NCBI GenBank assembly: GCA_900545875.1
Contig: URAQ01000002.1
Location: 1 to 24,229 of the forward strand
DNA from: an uncultured Collinsella sp.
GTDB taxonomy: Bacteria > Actinomycetota > Coriobacteriia > Coriobacteriales > Coriobacteriaceae
DNA: 24,229 nt
Reading direction: 5' to 3'
Below, in pieces: positions 6,833 through 14,917 of the stretch (the stretch's first letter is position 1; each line of letters starts with the position of its first letter). The translations under genes and the position numbers were made by a program. The notes under the pieces are model-generated. The model was not told the DNA's origin. It saw nothing but the letters and a program-made list of their open reading frames with translations, and ran no database searches.

Positions 6833-9268
6833 ATGGACGGCAGCATCGGCGCAATCCGCTTTGCAGCGGATGGAAGAACAATAGCCAGGCTCTACCAGAG
6901 CGGTGCGCATGACCGAGTCGATTGGGACGAGGAACAGCAGACCGGGCTAACCGGGCTGACGTGTTTCGGTCTCAAGCCGGAAGCATCCCAGAATGGCGCT
7001 GGTTCAACACCAGCCTTCGCCGTCAAGGACGGTCTTGACGGGAGTCCCACGCTTCGAATCAACGAAACCACATGTTATGTGCTCGAATACGAGCGGACCC
7101 CTGATGGTGGCCTGCATCCTCGCGCCTCGTTCCAAAACGAAGGCAAGAATATCAGGTGCGACAGAAACGGCAATAGTGTCACCTTCCAGTTCGTGAACTA
7201 TCTCGGGCGTTCGAGGATTCGATTCGGCGAGGAAGCTGATGCGCCGATGCTACAGTTCGAAGTCGTCCCGCTCAAGATTGGCTATGAAGACGATTACATC
7301 GAGCTCACCGAGGAGCTTGCCGCAAGGTGCGCTGCGCTGCTCCTTGACTACTCGGGCTCCACGTCGAACGTTTACAAGCAAGCCGACGAGAATCGCGAGA
7401 CGCTGCTTGAGCAGTTCGTCTTCCTGCGGCAGTTCTGCTACGAACCGAACCTCCAAGCCCTCTTCGAGGCGATAAAGAGGAACCCTGATAGGACGCTGGA
7501 TCACGAGGACGAGCTGCGGTCGGTTGGGGCTGGCATGCCGTCCCGGAGGTTTTATACGAACCCCTTCTCGAACAGCCGGATGTGGACGCGCTTGAACTGC
7601 GGCGGCGATGCGGGAGGCGTCTACCTCCCCCAGATGGTCAGCGTCACGCGCAAGTACGACCTGCTCGACACGCCCGCCAATCGGTTTGTGAAATTTGCCC
7701 TGCATGAGATTGACCGGATCTGCACCTCTCTGATGACTGTCCTGGATGCCGAGAAGGGCGATACTCGGCAGACGGAGTGTTATCGCGAAGCCGCCGCGCT
7801 GCACGCCATGCTGGATACGATACTCAGCGACGCCTTCTTCGACGATGTCGGCACCCTGCAGATGATGCCTCAGAACGACCAGGTGTTGCAGAAGCGCGAG
7901 GGATACTCGCAGATCTTCTTCGCATATTCCATGCTCGATATGGCGCTGCAGCTCGACTGGAAGGGCAAGGATGACATCTACGAGGGCGAATCGAAGAATG
8001 TGGCCCTCCTCTACGAGTACTGGATCTTCTTTGAGCTGTACGACATCGTAAGGGGGATCGAGGGGTGCGAGCCGATAAGCACCGATGATCACCCATTTAT
8101 CGGGACGAATCCCGACGGTGGGCTGTCAATATCCCTCAAGCAGGGCGTACGCTCCTGCCAGTCATTCCAGATTGCGCAGTGCGGCGCGAAGGTAAACCTC
8201 TACTACAACCGCACCTTCTCGCCCCGTGACTTTCATGCCACTCGTTACGAGGGTTCGTACTCGAGACCGTTCAGACCCGACCACACGCTCGCGATATTCC
8301 CGGATGCTTATACAAACGAGCGAGCCGCAGTGCAAGATGGAGCTGTTGCATTCGTCCACTTCGACGCCAAGTACCGCATCACCGACTTGACGGGGCTTGT
8401 CGGCAAGGATGTGGGCACCGAGGAGGCAGAGCGCGAGGAACTTAACGAGGAGAAGGCGGCCTCCACCACGAACACCTACAAGCGCGGTGACCTGCTGAAG
8501 ATGCACACGTACAACGACGCGATACGGCGCACGGTTGGCAGCTACGTGCTTTATCCGGGGTCGGGCGAAACGGGCGAGAAGGGCCAATTCCGGCTCTTCG
8601 AGGAGATTTTGCCGGGTGTCGGCGCTTTCGCCATGAAGCCGAGCATCAGCAGGACGGCAGAGAATGCGTTGCGCGATTTCATAGAGAAGGTCATCGGCGA
8701 GAACACGGCAAGCAATACGCGGCTGAACCGGCTGAGCTACTTCACCGAAATGGTTGTGGCTGAGCCTCCAAGCACGGGCAAGACAGATAGCGACTCCTAC
8801 GGGCATGGTGGCGAATCGTTCGTGATTGGCTACATTCGAGGGGACTCTCCCGATGACTACTATCACTTTCTCGAAAGCAGCGGCAGGCTCCGCAAGGGCG
8901 GGCGCTTTCTCTTCTACTTCTATGCCATTAAGGACGGGCATGTCTACTCGCACCATAAGGATCTTTTCCGCACGTCGTGGTTCCGCTTCTATCGGAACGC
9001 CATAAGCCAGACGAACACCTACGAGATCGAGCCTGTGGCGTGTCGCATAACCTCGAATGAGCTGGTTTCGAGGGACGAGCTGGCCGACCGCCTGGCCGAC
9101 CTTGGCTACGTGCGGGATCGTGGGAATCAGGGTGCCGACTTCTACTATGTCCTGTCCGTGCGGGTGGAAGATGACGCGGCAGAACCCTTAAGCCTGGGGC
9201 GCAGGGCGGTGGATGAACAGAACGGCAACGATGCGTTCAGCCCCCACTCGCCAAAGATTGTTGGGTGA
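6833..9268 (+). CDS. McrC-like PD-(D/E)XK nuclease, restriction subunit R2 of a LlaJI-type system
   Basis: 811 aa. The N-terminal two thirds resemble McrC-like proteins of the DUF2357 type, likely the part that contacts the NTPase ring. The nuclease core shows RPD (P482, D483) followed by HFDAKYR (D511, K513), the PD...DxK arrangement of McrC, and then KMHTYNDA. Residues 677-811 form an extra C-terminal module that also occurs as the end of the minus-strand ORF at 1852-2580. The start codon lies 3 bp after the NTPase stop, so the two are probably translationally coupled. The predicted role is the DNA-cleaving subunit, active only with R1. The gene appears intact. Confidence 0.85.
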   Translation: MDGSIGAIRFAADGRTIARLYQSGAHDRVDWDEEQQTGLTGLTCFGLKPEASQNGAGSTPAFAVKDGLDGSPTLRINETTCYVLEYERTPDGGLHPRASFQNEGKNIRCDRNGNSVTFQFVNYLGRSRIRFGEEADAPMLQFEVVPLKIGYEDDYIELTEELAARCAALLLDYSGSTSNVYKQADENRETLLEQFVFLRQFCYEPNLQALFEAIKRNPDRTLDHEDELRSVGAGMPSRRFYTNPFSNSRMWTRLNCGGDAGGVYLPQMVSVTRKYDLLDTPANRFVKFALHEIDRICTSLMTVLDAEKGDTRQTECYREAAALHAMLDTILSDAFFDDVGTLQMMPQNDQVLQKREGYSQIFFAYSMLDMALQLDWKGKDDIYEGESKNVALLYEYWIFFELYDIVRGIEGCEPISTDDHPFIGTNPDGGLSISLKQGVRSCQSFQIAQCGAKVNLYYNRTFSPRDFHATRYEGSYSRPFRPDHTLAIFPDAYTNERAAVQDGAVAFVHFDAKYRITDLTGLVGKDVGTEEAEREELNEEKAASTTNTYKRGDLLKMHTYNDAIRRTVGSYVLYPGSGETGEKGQFRLFEEILPGVGAFAMKPSISRTAENALRDFIEKVIGENTASNTRLNRLSYFTEMVVAEPPSTGKTDSDSYGHGGESFVIGYIRGDSPDDYYHFLESSGRLRKGGRFLFYFYAIKDGHVYSHHKDLFRTSWFRFYRNAISQTNTYEIEPVACRITSNELVSRDELADRLADLGYVRDRGNQGADFYYVLSVRVEDDAAEPLSLGRRAVDEQNGNDAFSPHSPKIVG

Positions 9269-9324
9269 TCATCTGGTTATTTTCAGAGTAGCGGTAACAC
9301 CTACGGGCGCGCGAGGGGCAACGC

Positions 9325-9573
9325 ATGAGGCCAATCGTCTACAACGGGGTTGACCTGTCGGGCGTGTGCTCTGCCGAGGTCATCGAGAAAGTTGCCCTGC
9401 CCGTGGAGGCGGAGACCCTGGCGGTGCCGAGGCGTGCCGGCGCACTGCTGGTGGCGGGGCGGCTGTCCCCCAGGCTAGTGCGGGCGCGGCTGTTCATGGA
9501 CACCCGCCCGCGCCTTCAGGACGATGTTCGGCGACAGGGACGACGCAGCGGCGCTGCCACGTCGCGCAGGTAG
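9325..9573 (+). pseudogene. Phage tail protein fragment (distal-tail-like N-terminus)
   Basis: 82 codons beginning MRPIVYNGVDLSG, with GAGGGG upstream of the ATG. The first ~60 residues look like the N-terminal part of phage distal tail (Dit)-type proteins seen in actinobacterial prophages. The family protein is much longer, and after about residue 63 the sequence turns into Arg-rich residues and stops, suggesting a frameshift or deletion. No other phage gene is nearby, so this is probably a relic of a prophage interrupted by the defence genes. I recognise the family from its N-terminal pattern only. Confidence 0.4.
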
Positions 9574-9633
9574 CGGAGGAGGGTTGCTCCCAATGGCCCG
9601 CGGCGTCCGCGCCCCGGTGCCACCCCGTGGCCG

Positions 9634-9653
9634 GCGGCTTCGCTCGAAGCCGC
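9634..9653 (-). terminator. Hairpin after the zinc-ribbon gene
   Basis: GCGGCTTC and GAAGCCGC form a perfect 8-bp stem around a 4-base loop, starting 4 bases beyond the stop codon of the minus-strand gene. No U-tract follows on the minus strand, so it may be a weak terminator or an RNA 3' end stabiliser. On the plus strand it ends the phage-fragment region. Confidence 0.5.
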
Positions 9654-9657
9654 TACA

Positions 9658-11823
9658 TCAGGCTCGTTCCCGCTTTTCCGGGTCATATCCCTTCGTATAC
9701 ACGGTAAAGCTAAGGTCATCGATCGTGCCGGTGCTGTAGACACATGCGTCGGGCGTGCTCCGTGTGCCTTGGGCGGTCGGGTCGGTCAAGACGCAATCGT
9801 CCCTATCTATTCCAAGCAATGGAATGGGCTTTGTCATCTGATCGGCACTATTTATCTGCGCAATGTTCTCAAGTAATTCGTATAGCTTGATATACCAAGA
9901 GCTGCATGGGTGCTCACCGGGCCCCATATAATTCAGCGTGCATTTTGATTGCGGGCTTTCGGCGAGCTGGCTCAAGCGTTCAAATAGCGCCGGGTACTCA
10001 GCTTCGGGAAACTCGACTTGTACATACTGTATGCCATTAAGGATGAATCCGTACCACAGTACCGGGTATGGAAAATCGTTCCTATCTGGTCGCTTGATTT
10101 TTGTCCTGCAATTGGGCTGGTTGACGATAGACAGCCATGCCGCATAGAGCTCGTCGGAAATTAGGTCGCTCGCTTGGTATGTTGGGCCAAGACCATCGAG
10201 AACAAAATTGCCAAGGCTGTCAAAATAGTGGGCACAATCCGTTAAACCCTTTTTGTATGCCGTGTCGGCTTTTCTGCGTATATTGAGCGCGACATCGCGG
10301 GGTGATTTGCGACCAAGATGTTTTTTGGCGTTATATCGCGGGTTGCAATAGAGCTCGGTTGCCGCGTTGTAACGGTCGCAGTACTTGCTGTTAGGACCGG
10401 TTGGAAAAAAGAGCGAACCGCAGGTTTGGCATGCTATCGGGATAATGCCGCACAGCAGCAGCTCGTGGAGGATGCGGGCATAAAGGCTCGCAAAGGACCA
10501 TTCCTCTTCGGTGAAGTAGAGCTCTCCTGCCTTTGAAATAACGGCTTGAAGCCCAACGAGCCTATTGAGGTTTTCCTGATCGTTAAGCTCTGCATGCGTA
10601 TGGAAGTCTCCATTTGCGAAGATCTGGTTCTCGCGCATGGCCTCGAGATAGTTGCTGCGAAACGCATGCATAAAGGGGGCGCTATTCATGCGCTTTATAT
10701 CGTTCAAATGCTCTTCGAGCTTTTGAGCCGTTTCGTTTCCGGGCAAGTGCTTTTTGGCTGCACATACAAAAGCGTCGCCAAAACGGATGATTGCCGGCAG
10801 CTGGTCATCGAATAATCGAAATTGTCGCGGGTCGCTTGTTTTGATGGCGGCTGGGAAAAACTCTTCGCTTTGCGCGAACAGGCTCGGTGCCTCGGTGTTT
10901 TTAAGCAGCGGGGCAAGCTCCAGACATTCCTGATAAAAAACAATGAGAAGCGCTCGAAAGAGATCGGTATTGGTGCAAACGCAAGCTGTTTCTATCTGCG
11001 AGTTGATCTTTGGATATTTGTCTCTTGGATTGTCGCGCTTATACTCCACCGGTTCTGTTAGCTTGGTTTTGCCGTTGGTGGTTTTAATGGTCATGTCGTT
11101 CGACTCGAGCTTGAGATAGGTGCTAAAGAGGGACGCCATTTCTTGCTTGTTGAGTTGGCCTGATGTTGTAATCACTGCGCGGTACAGGCGGTTGATCTCG
11201 TCGCACTCAATAGCATTGTTGGTCATCCAGCAGTCGTAATAGCGATAGTCGGGAATCGCTGTGATGTTCATGACGCACTGCCTGCAGACATTTTCAAGGA
11301 GATATCGGGCCATGCCGGAAATCTCTCCTTGTGCATGGCTTGTAATGGCCTTGTCGAATAACGGAGCAAAGAAATCGAGGTCGCGTTCCTTTTGTTTTTG
11401 AAGGTTGATTGCGATTTCGGCTTCGTTCAATTTTGCTTGTGCGGACTCTTGGTCGGGATCGTCTGAATCGAGCAGGTCGTTATGGTCTGGCTCGGCTGCA
11501 CAGTCCATCGAAGTGTGTTGCGCATGGAGGGGAGCGGCAGGGGACCGGCGCATGACGTTCTGCAGGTCGATATAAAAGCGCTGGTTTGCTCGCTCACGAA
11601 AATGTGACGCAATCTCGTTGAAAAGCGAGCTTAAGTCGACGCGTAATAGGTCGTTGGCTATGGAGACAAGACTCCATGCGCTTGCATTGCCAGTTGCGTT
11701 TCCGTCATCGGCGCAATCAATCTCTGGCGTTCTGTTAAGAAGTAGCATGTGGGGATTAATGGGGGAGCGAAGAAAGCCAGCCTCAAAACCCCAGCTAAAC
11801 GGTTCTTTTTTGGACTCAAGCAT
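9658..11823 (-). CDS. Large protein with a zinc-ribbon motif, unknown function (DUF6076-like)
   Basis: 721 aa. The clearest feature is a cysteine cluster near residues 460-490: CQTCGSLFFPTG, then KYCD, then a further Cys in ELYCNP, like a zinc ribbon that binds metal. The pattern reminds me of the DUF6076 family, a recollection not verified. The rest is mostly helical with an acidic stretch near 120-140 (DSDDPDQESAQ). No membrane segment, signal peptide or nuclease motif is visible. The Shine-Dalgarno at the chosen start is weak. It is divergent from the two small genes to its right and ends next to a phage relic. The function is unknown; DNA or RNA binding is only a guess. Confidence 0.7.
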   Translation of the reverse strand: MLESKKEPFSWGFEAGFLRSPINPHMLLLNRTPEIDCADDGNATGNASAWSLVSIANDLLRVDLSSLFNEIASHFRERANQRFYIDLQNVMRRSPAAPLHAQHTSMDCAAEPDHNDLLDSDDPDQESAQAKLNEAEIAINLQKQKERDLDFFAPLFDKAITSHAQGEISGMARYLLENVCRQCVMNITAIPDYRYYDCWMTNNAIECDEINRLYRAVITTSGQLNKQEMASLFSTYLKLESNDMTIKTTNGKTKLTEPVEYKRDNPRDKYPKINSQIETACVCTNTDLFRALLIVFYQECLELAPLLKNTEAPSLFAQSEEFFPAAIKTSDPRQFRLFDDQLPAIIRFGDAFVCAAKKHLPGNETAQKLEEHLNDIKRMNSAPFMHAFRSNYLEAMRENQIFANGDFHTHAELNDQENLNRLVGLQAVISKAGELYFTEEEWSFASLYARILHELLLCGIIPIACQTCGSLFFPTGPNSKYCDRYNAATELYCNPRYNAKKHLGRKSPRDVALNIRRKADTAYKKGLTDCAHYFDSLGNFVLDGLGPTYQASDLISDELYAAWLSIVNQPNCRTKIKRPDRNDFPYPVLWYGFILNGIQYVQVEFPEAEYPALFERLSQLAESPQSKCTLNYMGPGEHPCSSWYIKLYELLENIAQINSADQMTKPIPLLGIDRDDCVLTDPTAQGTRSTPDACVYSTGTIDDLSFTVYTKGYDPEKRERA

Positions 11824-11932
11824 TGATGTTCCAAACAGCCAAAATTTAAAACGAGATAAAAGTCATATTACGCGGCTGTTTGCGGCTGTTCAATGGAATC
11901 AAGCGAAAAGGCTTAAAACCAGGGAGGCCGTT

Positions 11933-12259
11933 ATGCCCGATTGCATCAAGTTCAACAAAGGAAACATCGATGTATGCGAGCGCGAGGCTATCGCTCTTCG
12001 CGAGATCATCGCTGCTGCCATGGGTCGTTTGCACCAGATGCGCAAACAGTGCGAGCGCGGCTACGCGTCTTTAGAGGATTTCGAGAATATGTTGGATGCT
12101 TACGGAGTGATCCGTGAGCGAGCCGACGAGCTTGACCAGCTTGGTTTTGAGTTCAGATGGTCGTCAGTCCCCGATGTCGGAATCGATGAGCACGACGGGC
12201 TCGCATGGATCGAGGACGACAACTCTCCGCATGAACGCGGTTTCGATATTGCTTGTTAA
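11933..12259 (+). CDS. Small hypothetical protein, 108 aa
   Basis: The start is the ATG at 11933 with GGGAGG about 6 bases upstream; the ORF stays open further upstream, but that part overlaps the divergent gene in antisense and looks non-coding. The protein is acidic and mostly helical: a Glu/Arg-rich helical pair around CEREAIALREII and GVIRERADELDQLG, then an acidic C-terminal end. No family is recognised. Upstream lies a tandem GCGGCTGTT(T/C) repeat at 11871-11890 and an opposing AACAGCC at 11834-11840, which may regulate this gene or its divergent neighbour. It probably forms a pair with the next gene, 53 bp downstream. Confidence 0.65.
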   Translation: MPDCIKFNKGNIDVCEREAIALREIIAAAMGRLHQMRKQCERGYASLEDFENMLDAYGVIRERADELDQLGFEFRWSSVPDVGIDEHDGLAWIEDDNSPHERGFDIAC

Positions 12260-12312
12260 TGTGTCCGCACGGCAGCATACGCTAACAACCAATATGAATG
12301 ATTGGAGACAAA

Positions 12313-12933
12313 ATGTATCCGGACTACGAATGCAACAACTATCCCATGAGCATTACGGATGAGGATGGCCCGTTCCTGATCATGGAGGCGGAGCTGTTTT
12401 ACAGCGATGAGCTGAACGACGAGTTCAAGAAGAGCAGGGCGCGCCATTACTATTCTTGCGCAAGTGCTGCTACGGCACTTAATTACTGCAAATCGCTTGC
12501 AGACGAGGATGACAATCCCTGGTATGTAAGCTGGGAAGAGGCAGTCAAGCGGTATCCGCTGGAGAAGCGCGAGAGCGCAACGATGCTCTATTGGGTTGAG
12601 CCGACTGATCCGTTAACGGCTCTCGATGCTCGTTACCCTCAATCCGATCTTGAGCAGTATGTTAGTAAGGCCATCCGCGTCGCCAGTTCATATTTGGTGG
12701 GACTCAACGATGGTGCGTATTCAATTGATCAGTTGGATGTTGAGGATGTCGACAACTTGCTCACTGCTGCCTGGTTTTTGATCCAGAAACTCCAGGAGGG
12801 CGGGTGTATACATGACCCAGATGCCTTGGATAAGATCGAAGACGCTACGCATGACGCCTATACAGCGGTCAGGAATTTGATTGAGGGCGAAGAGGCGGCC
12901 AGGGCCAGTGCAAAGTCCGATGGCAACCTCTAG
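12313..12933 (+). CDS. Hypothetical acidic protein, 206 aa
   Basis: The start at 12313 (MYPDYECNN) is chosen because GGAGACAAA precedes it; an in-frame ATG at 12298 lacks such a site. The protein is acidic and soluble, with an aromatic-rich middle (YYSC, NPWYVSWEEAV, LYWVEP) and a helical C-terminal half. No catalytic motif or family is recognised. It lies 53 bp after the 108-aa gene and probably shares its transcript. It is convergent with the methylase-like gene on the minus strand, with a hairpin between them. Confidence 0.65.
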   Translation: MYPDYECNNYPMSITDEDGPFLIMEAELFYSDELNDEFKKSRARHYYSCASAATALNYCKSLADEDDNPWYVSWEEAVKRYPLEKRESATMLYWVEPTDPLTALDARYPQSDLEQYVSKAIRVASSYLVGLNDGAYSIDQLDVEDVDNLLTAAWFLIQKLQEGGCIHDPDALDKIEDATHDAYTAVRNLIEGEEAARASAKSDGNL

Positions 12934-12964
12934 CCGCCGCACCGTACGGCGCGACCGATCGGCA

Positions 12965-12990
12965 GGCTGCCGGGAAAAGTCCAGGCAGCC
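12965..12990. terminator. Hairpin between convergent genes
   Basis: GGCTGCC (12965-12971) pairs with GGCAGCC (12984-12990), and the stem extends inward by two more pairs across a mismatch around an AAAAGT loop. It lies in the 72-bp gap between two convergent stop codons, where a bidirectional terminator is expected. A clear U-tract is missing on both strands. Confidence 0.5.
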
Positions 12991-13005
12991 CGCCAATCTC
13001 AGTCG

Positions 13006-14649
13006 CTACATCGTTCCCTTGCTCGCGGCGTAATGTTCCGCCTGCTTAAGGGCGTCCTCGTAGGCGCGCTGTTTTGCCTCGTACTCTTGCGCGTAGCGCT
13101 CCTGCTCCGGTTGGCTGGGAACGGGCACGGTCATGCTTCTTAGGTCTTTGGGGGCAAGTTGCACAAGCGCATCTCCGTGCGAGGTGTCTGCCAGTTTTTT
13201 CTGTCCCTCGTCGGACGACAGATATGCCAGGACAAACCGGGCAAGCAACTCGTCCTCAAAGGTGGCACAGAATATGGCGTCGCAGGGGACAATGCTCTCA
13301 TACAAGAGACCGCGCTCCACGGGGCGTTCGGGACCGACAGAAAAGTGGCCCGGTGTAATGAGGGCGAGTTTGAACGGAGGTCCAACGCGCGATATGAGAA
13401 GGCTTGTCTCGCGGTCGTTGATCGGTTTGGCCTTCCTAAAATCGCTGTAGTCTACAAGACTTACATCGTAGATGTCTGTATCGGGGACACACTTACGTAC
13501 TTCCTCTGCGGCAATGATTGCACCGTCATGAAGATGCTTTAGCGACAGGTAGTAGCAGTCGTGCTGTTGGTGACTGTCTGCCCGACCTGATTCGGGCAGT
13601 TTGGTGACAACGCTACGGGTGGTACCGCGATAGATTTGTGCCAGCGATCCAAGGGGGACGAACTGTTCCTCCTCGAACGATCCACTCTTTGTATTGGGCA
13701 ATAGGGGATAGATGCCGTTGCCCTGATCCTCGAGCCGGTGCCAATAGGCTGGGTTCTTTTGATCGCTGTAGGCTCGGTCGATGGAATCGAGGAGCTGGTG
13801 CATGCGCTCCTCGGTCATCTGCTTATTGTCAAAGCCTCTACCGTCAAAAAGAAAGTACGGGTTATTGGGCTCGCCGTCGCCAATAAAGAGCAGTGCGCGA
13901 CCCTCGGCCTTTTTTGCAATGGTGTTGGGAAGAAGCACAATGCCCTTTAGCAGGCCGAGGTCACAAAGAAGACGACGTCCATCTACGGCTCGCGCCAGAT
14001 TGAACAGGCGGTCTGAAATCTGAATGACGGCCGTGGCGTGGGGCTGTGAGCAGGCAATGGATGCCGCAAGAAAGATGTAGTACCACTCGGTGACAGAAAG
14101 CGAATTAGGGATATATGCGCTGCACCGTAGCTGCTCCGAGCGTGTTCTGAGGAAATCCAAAAGACTGGCATTTGCCGCTTCGAGAGATGCCGGGAATTGG
14201 GATAGCGGTCGTAGCTCGGGGGGCCTGCAGTAAATGAGCGTCGATTCGTATGTGCGAGGGGCGGCATCTTGTTCGAAGTCGTGTAAAAAGATGTCCTCCT
14301 CGACGGCGGTAAACGTCGACCTCGGGACCTTGGTATGGTTTTTGCAAACGCAGATGGGCGCACAATCCCATTCGCCAGTTGCTTCGTTGTAAACGGGGTC
14401 CTCGGACTCAAACGAGGCGGCCGAAGGCTGCTTGAGGTCAATTCCTAAAACAGACCACGAGGGGCCATCGACGTGCTCGCTCGAAAACTCATAATTGCGG
14501 CAGCACAGTTCAATGAGCCTTTTTGTTCCCGACGAAGGCTGATATTTCTCGACCATATGAGACACAAGATCCGATAGATATCGGCTTATATATGGCTTGA
14601 GATCTTCGTTTAAGCGAAGAGTTGCAAGCTCAGCTTTAGTTTTGAGCAT
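13006..14649 (-). CDS. Degenerate N6-adenine methylase / specificity-subunit-like fusion
   Basis: 547 aa from the ATG at 14649, which has AGGAGGTG upstream; the ORF is open for 119 further codons, but that part is intergenic. Residues 1 to ~330 look like a type I (HsdM-like) or PglX-like methylase fold: KRLIELCC at motif I, a strand ending in YCRPPEL where NPPY is expected, and GIVLLPNTIAKKAEGRALLFIG as in the C-terminal half of HsdM. From ~340 a target-recognition domain like HsdS begins (VPLGSLAQIYRG) and ends in MTVPVPSQPEQERYAQEY plus a coiled coil. Motif I lacks its glycines and NPPY is not intact, so it may bind DNA without methylating it. No separate HsdR or HsdS is present. It is divergent from the helicase/pAgo operon. 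Confidence 0.5.
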   Translation of the reverse strand: MLKTKAELATLRLNEDLKPYISRYLSDLVSHMVEKYQPSSGTKRLIELCCRNYEFSSEHVDGPSWSVLGIDLKQPSAASFESEDPVYNEATGEWDCAPICVCKNHTKVPRSTFTAVEEDIFLHDFEQDAAPRTYESTLIYCRPPELRPLSQFPASLEAANASLLDFLRTRSEQLRCSAYIPNSLSVTEWYYIFLAASIACSQPHATAVIQISDRLFNLARAVDGRRLLCDLGLLKGIVLLPNTIAKKAEGRALLFIGDGEPNNPYFLFDGRGFDNKQMTEERMHQLLDSIDRAYSDQKNPAYWHRLEDQGNGIYPLLPNTKSGSFEEEQFVPLGSLAQIYRGTTRSVVTKLPESGRADSHQQHDCYYLSLKHLHDGAIIAAEEVRKCVPDTDIYDVSLVDYSDFRKAKPINDRETSLLISRVGPPFKLALITPGHFSVGPERPVERGLLYESIVPCDAIFCATFEDELLARFVLAYLSSDEGQKKLADTSHGDALVQLAPKDLRSMTVPVPSQPEQERYAQEYEAKQRAYEDALKQAEHYAASKGTM

Positions 14650-14917
14650 GCGCACCTCCTGCGTATTCCCATATTGCGCGGTTTGCTGACTGGTCCGTCG
14701 CAACTCAATTGTCCTCAGTCTACAAGAAGAGCGCTTACGGCGTTTTGCGGACCAATCAATCAAACTCAAAAGAAAAAAGTGAACGGTGTGTATGAGGCCG
14801 TACGCGCTGGGTATTATCTCGCTTGAAGCAATACGCAAAGAGATATGAATATCTCCTATATGTATTAAGCCACAGTAGATAAACCAACTAGTTGTTTTAA
14901 AAACGAAAGGACAGCTA
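14650..14917. promoter_or_regulatory. Divergent intergenic region with operator-like dyads
   Basis: This 268-bp AT-rich gap must hold promoters for the methylase-like gene (minus) and the membrane/ClpX/helicase/pAgo operon (plus). Two symmetric elements are visible. TGGTCCG (14691-14697) and CGGACCA (14748-14754) are inverted 50 bp apart on the methylase-gene side. GAGATAT-GA-ATATCTC (14840-14855) is a perfect 7-bp dyad on the operon side. TTGAAG at 14823-14828 could be a -35 whose -10 (TATGAA, 14844-14849) falls inside that dyad, so a bound regulator would block the operon. The promoter match is weak. Confidence 0.4.

Noticed and set aside
4958..9268. Type IV McrBC (modification-dependent) system
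   Set aside because: The McrB/McrC-like pair is in one operon with two C5 methyltransferases. A system cutting methylated DNA would attack its own host; the LlaJI-type arrangement explains all four genes.
11618..11932. 105-codon upstream extension of the 108-aa gene
   Set aside because: It runs antisense to the start of the 721-aa gene, whereas the ATG at 11933 has a clear ribosome-binding site.
13006..14649. Ordinary type I restriction-modification locus
   Set aside because: There is no HsdR helicase-nuclease gene and no separate HsdM and HsdS. The methylase motifs are degenerate, so a standard type I system is not supported.
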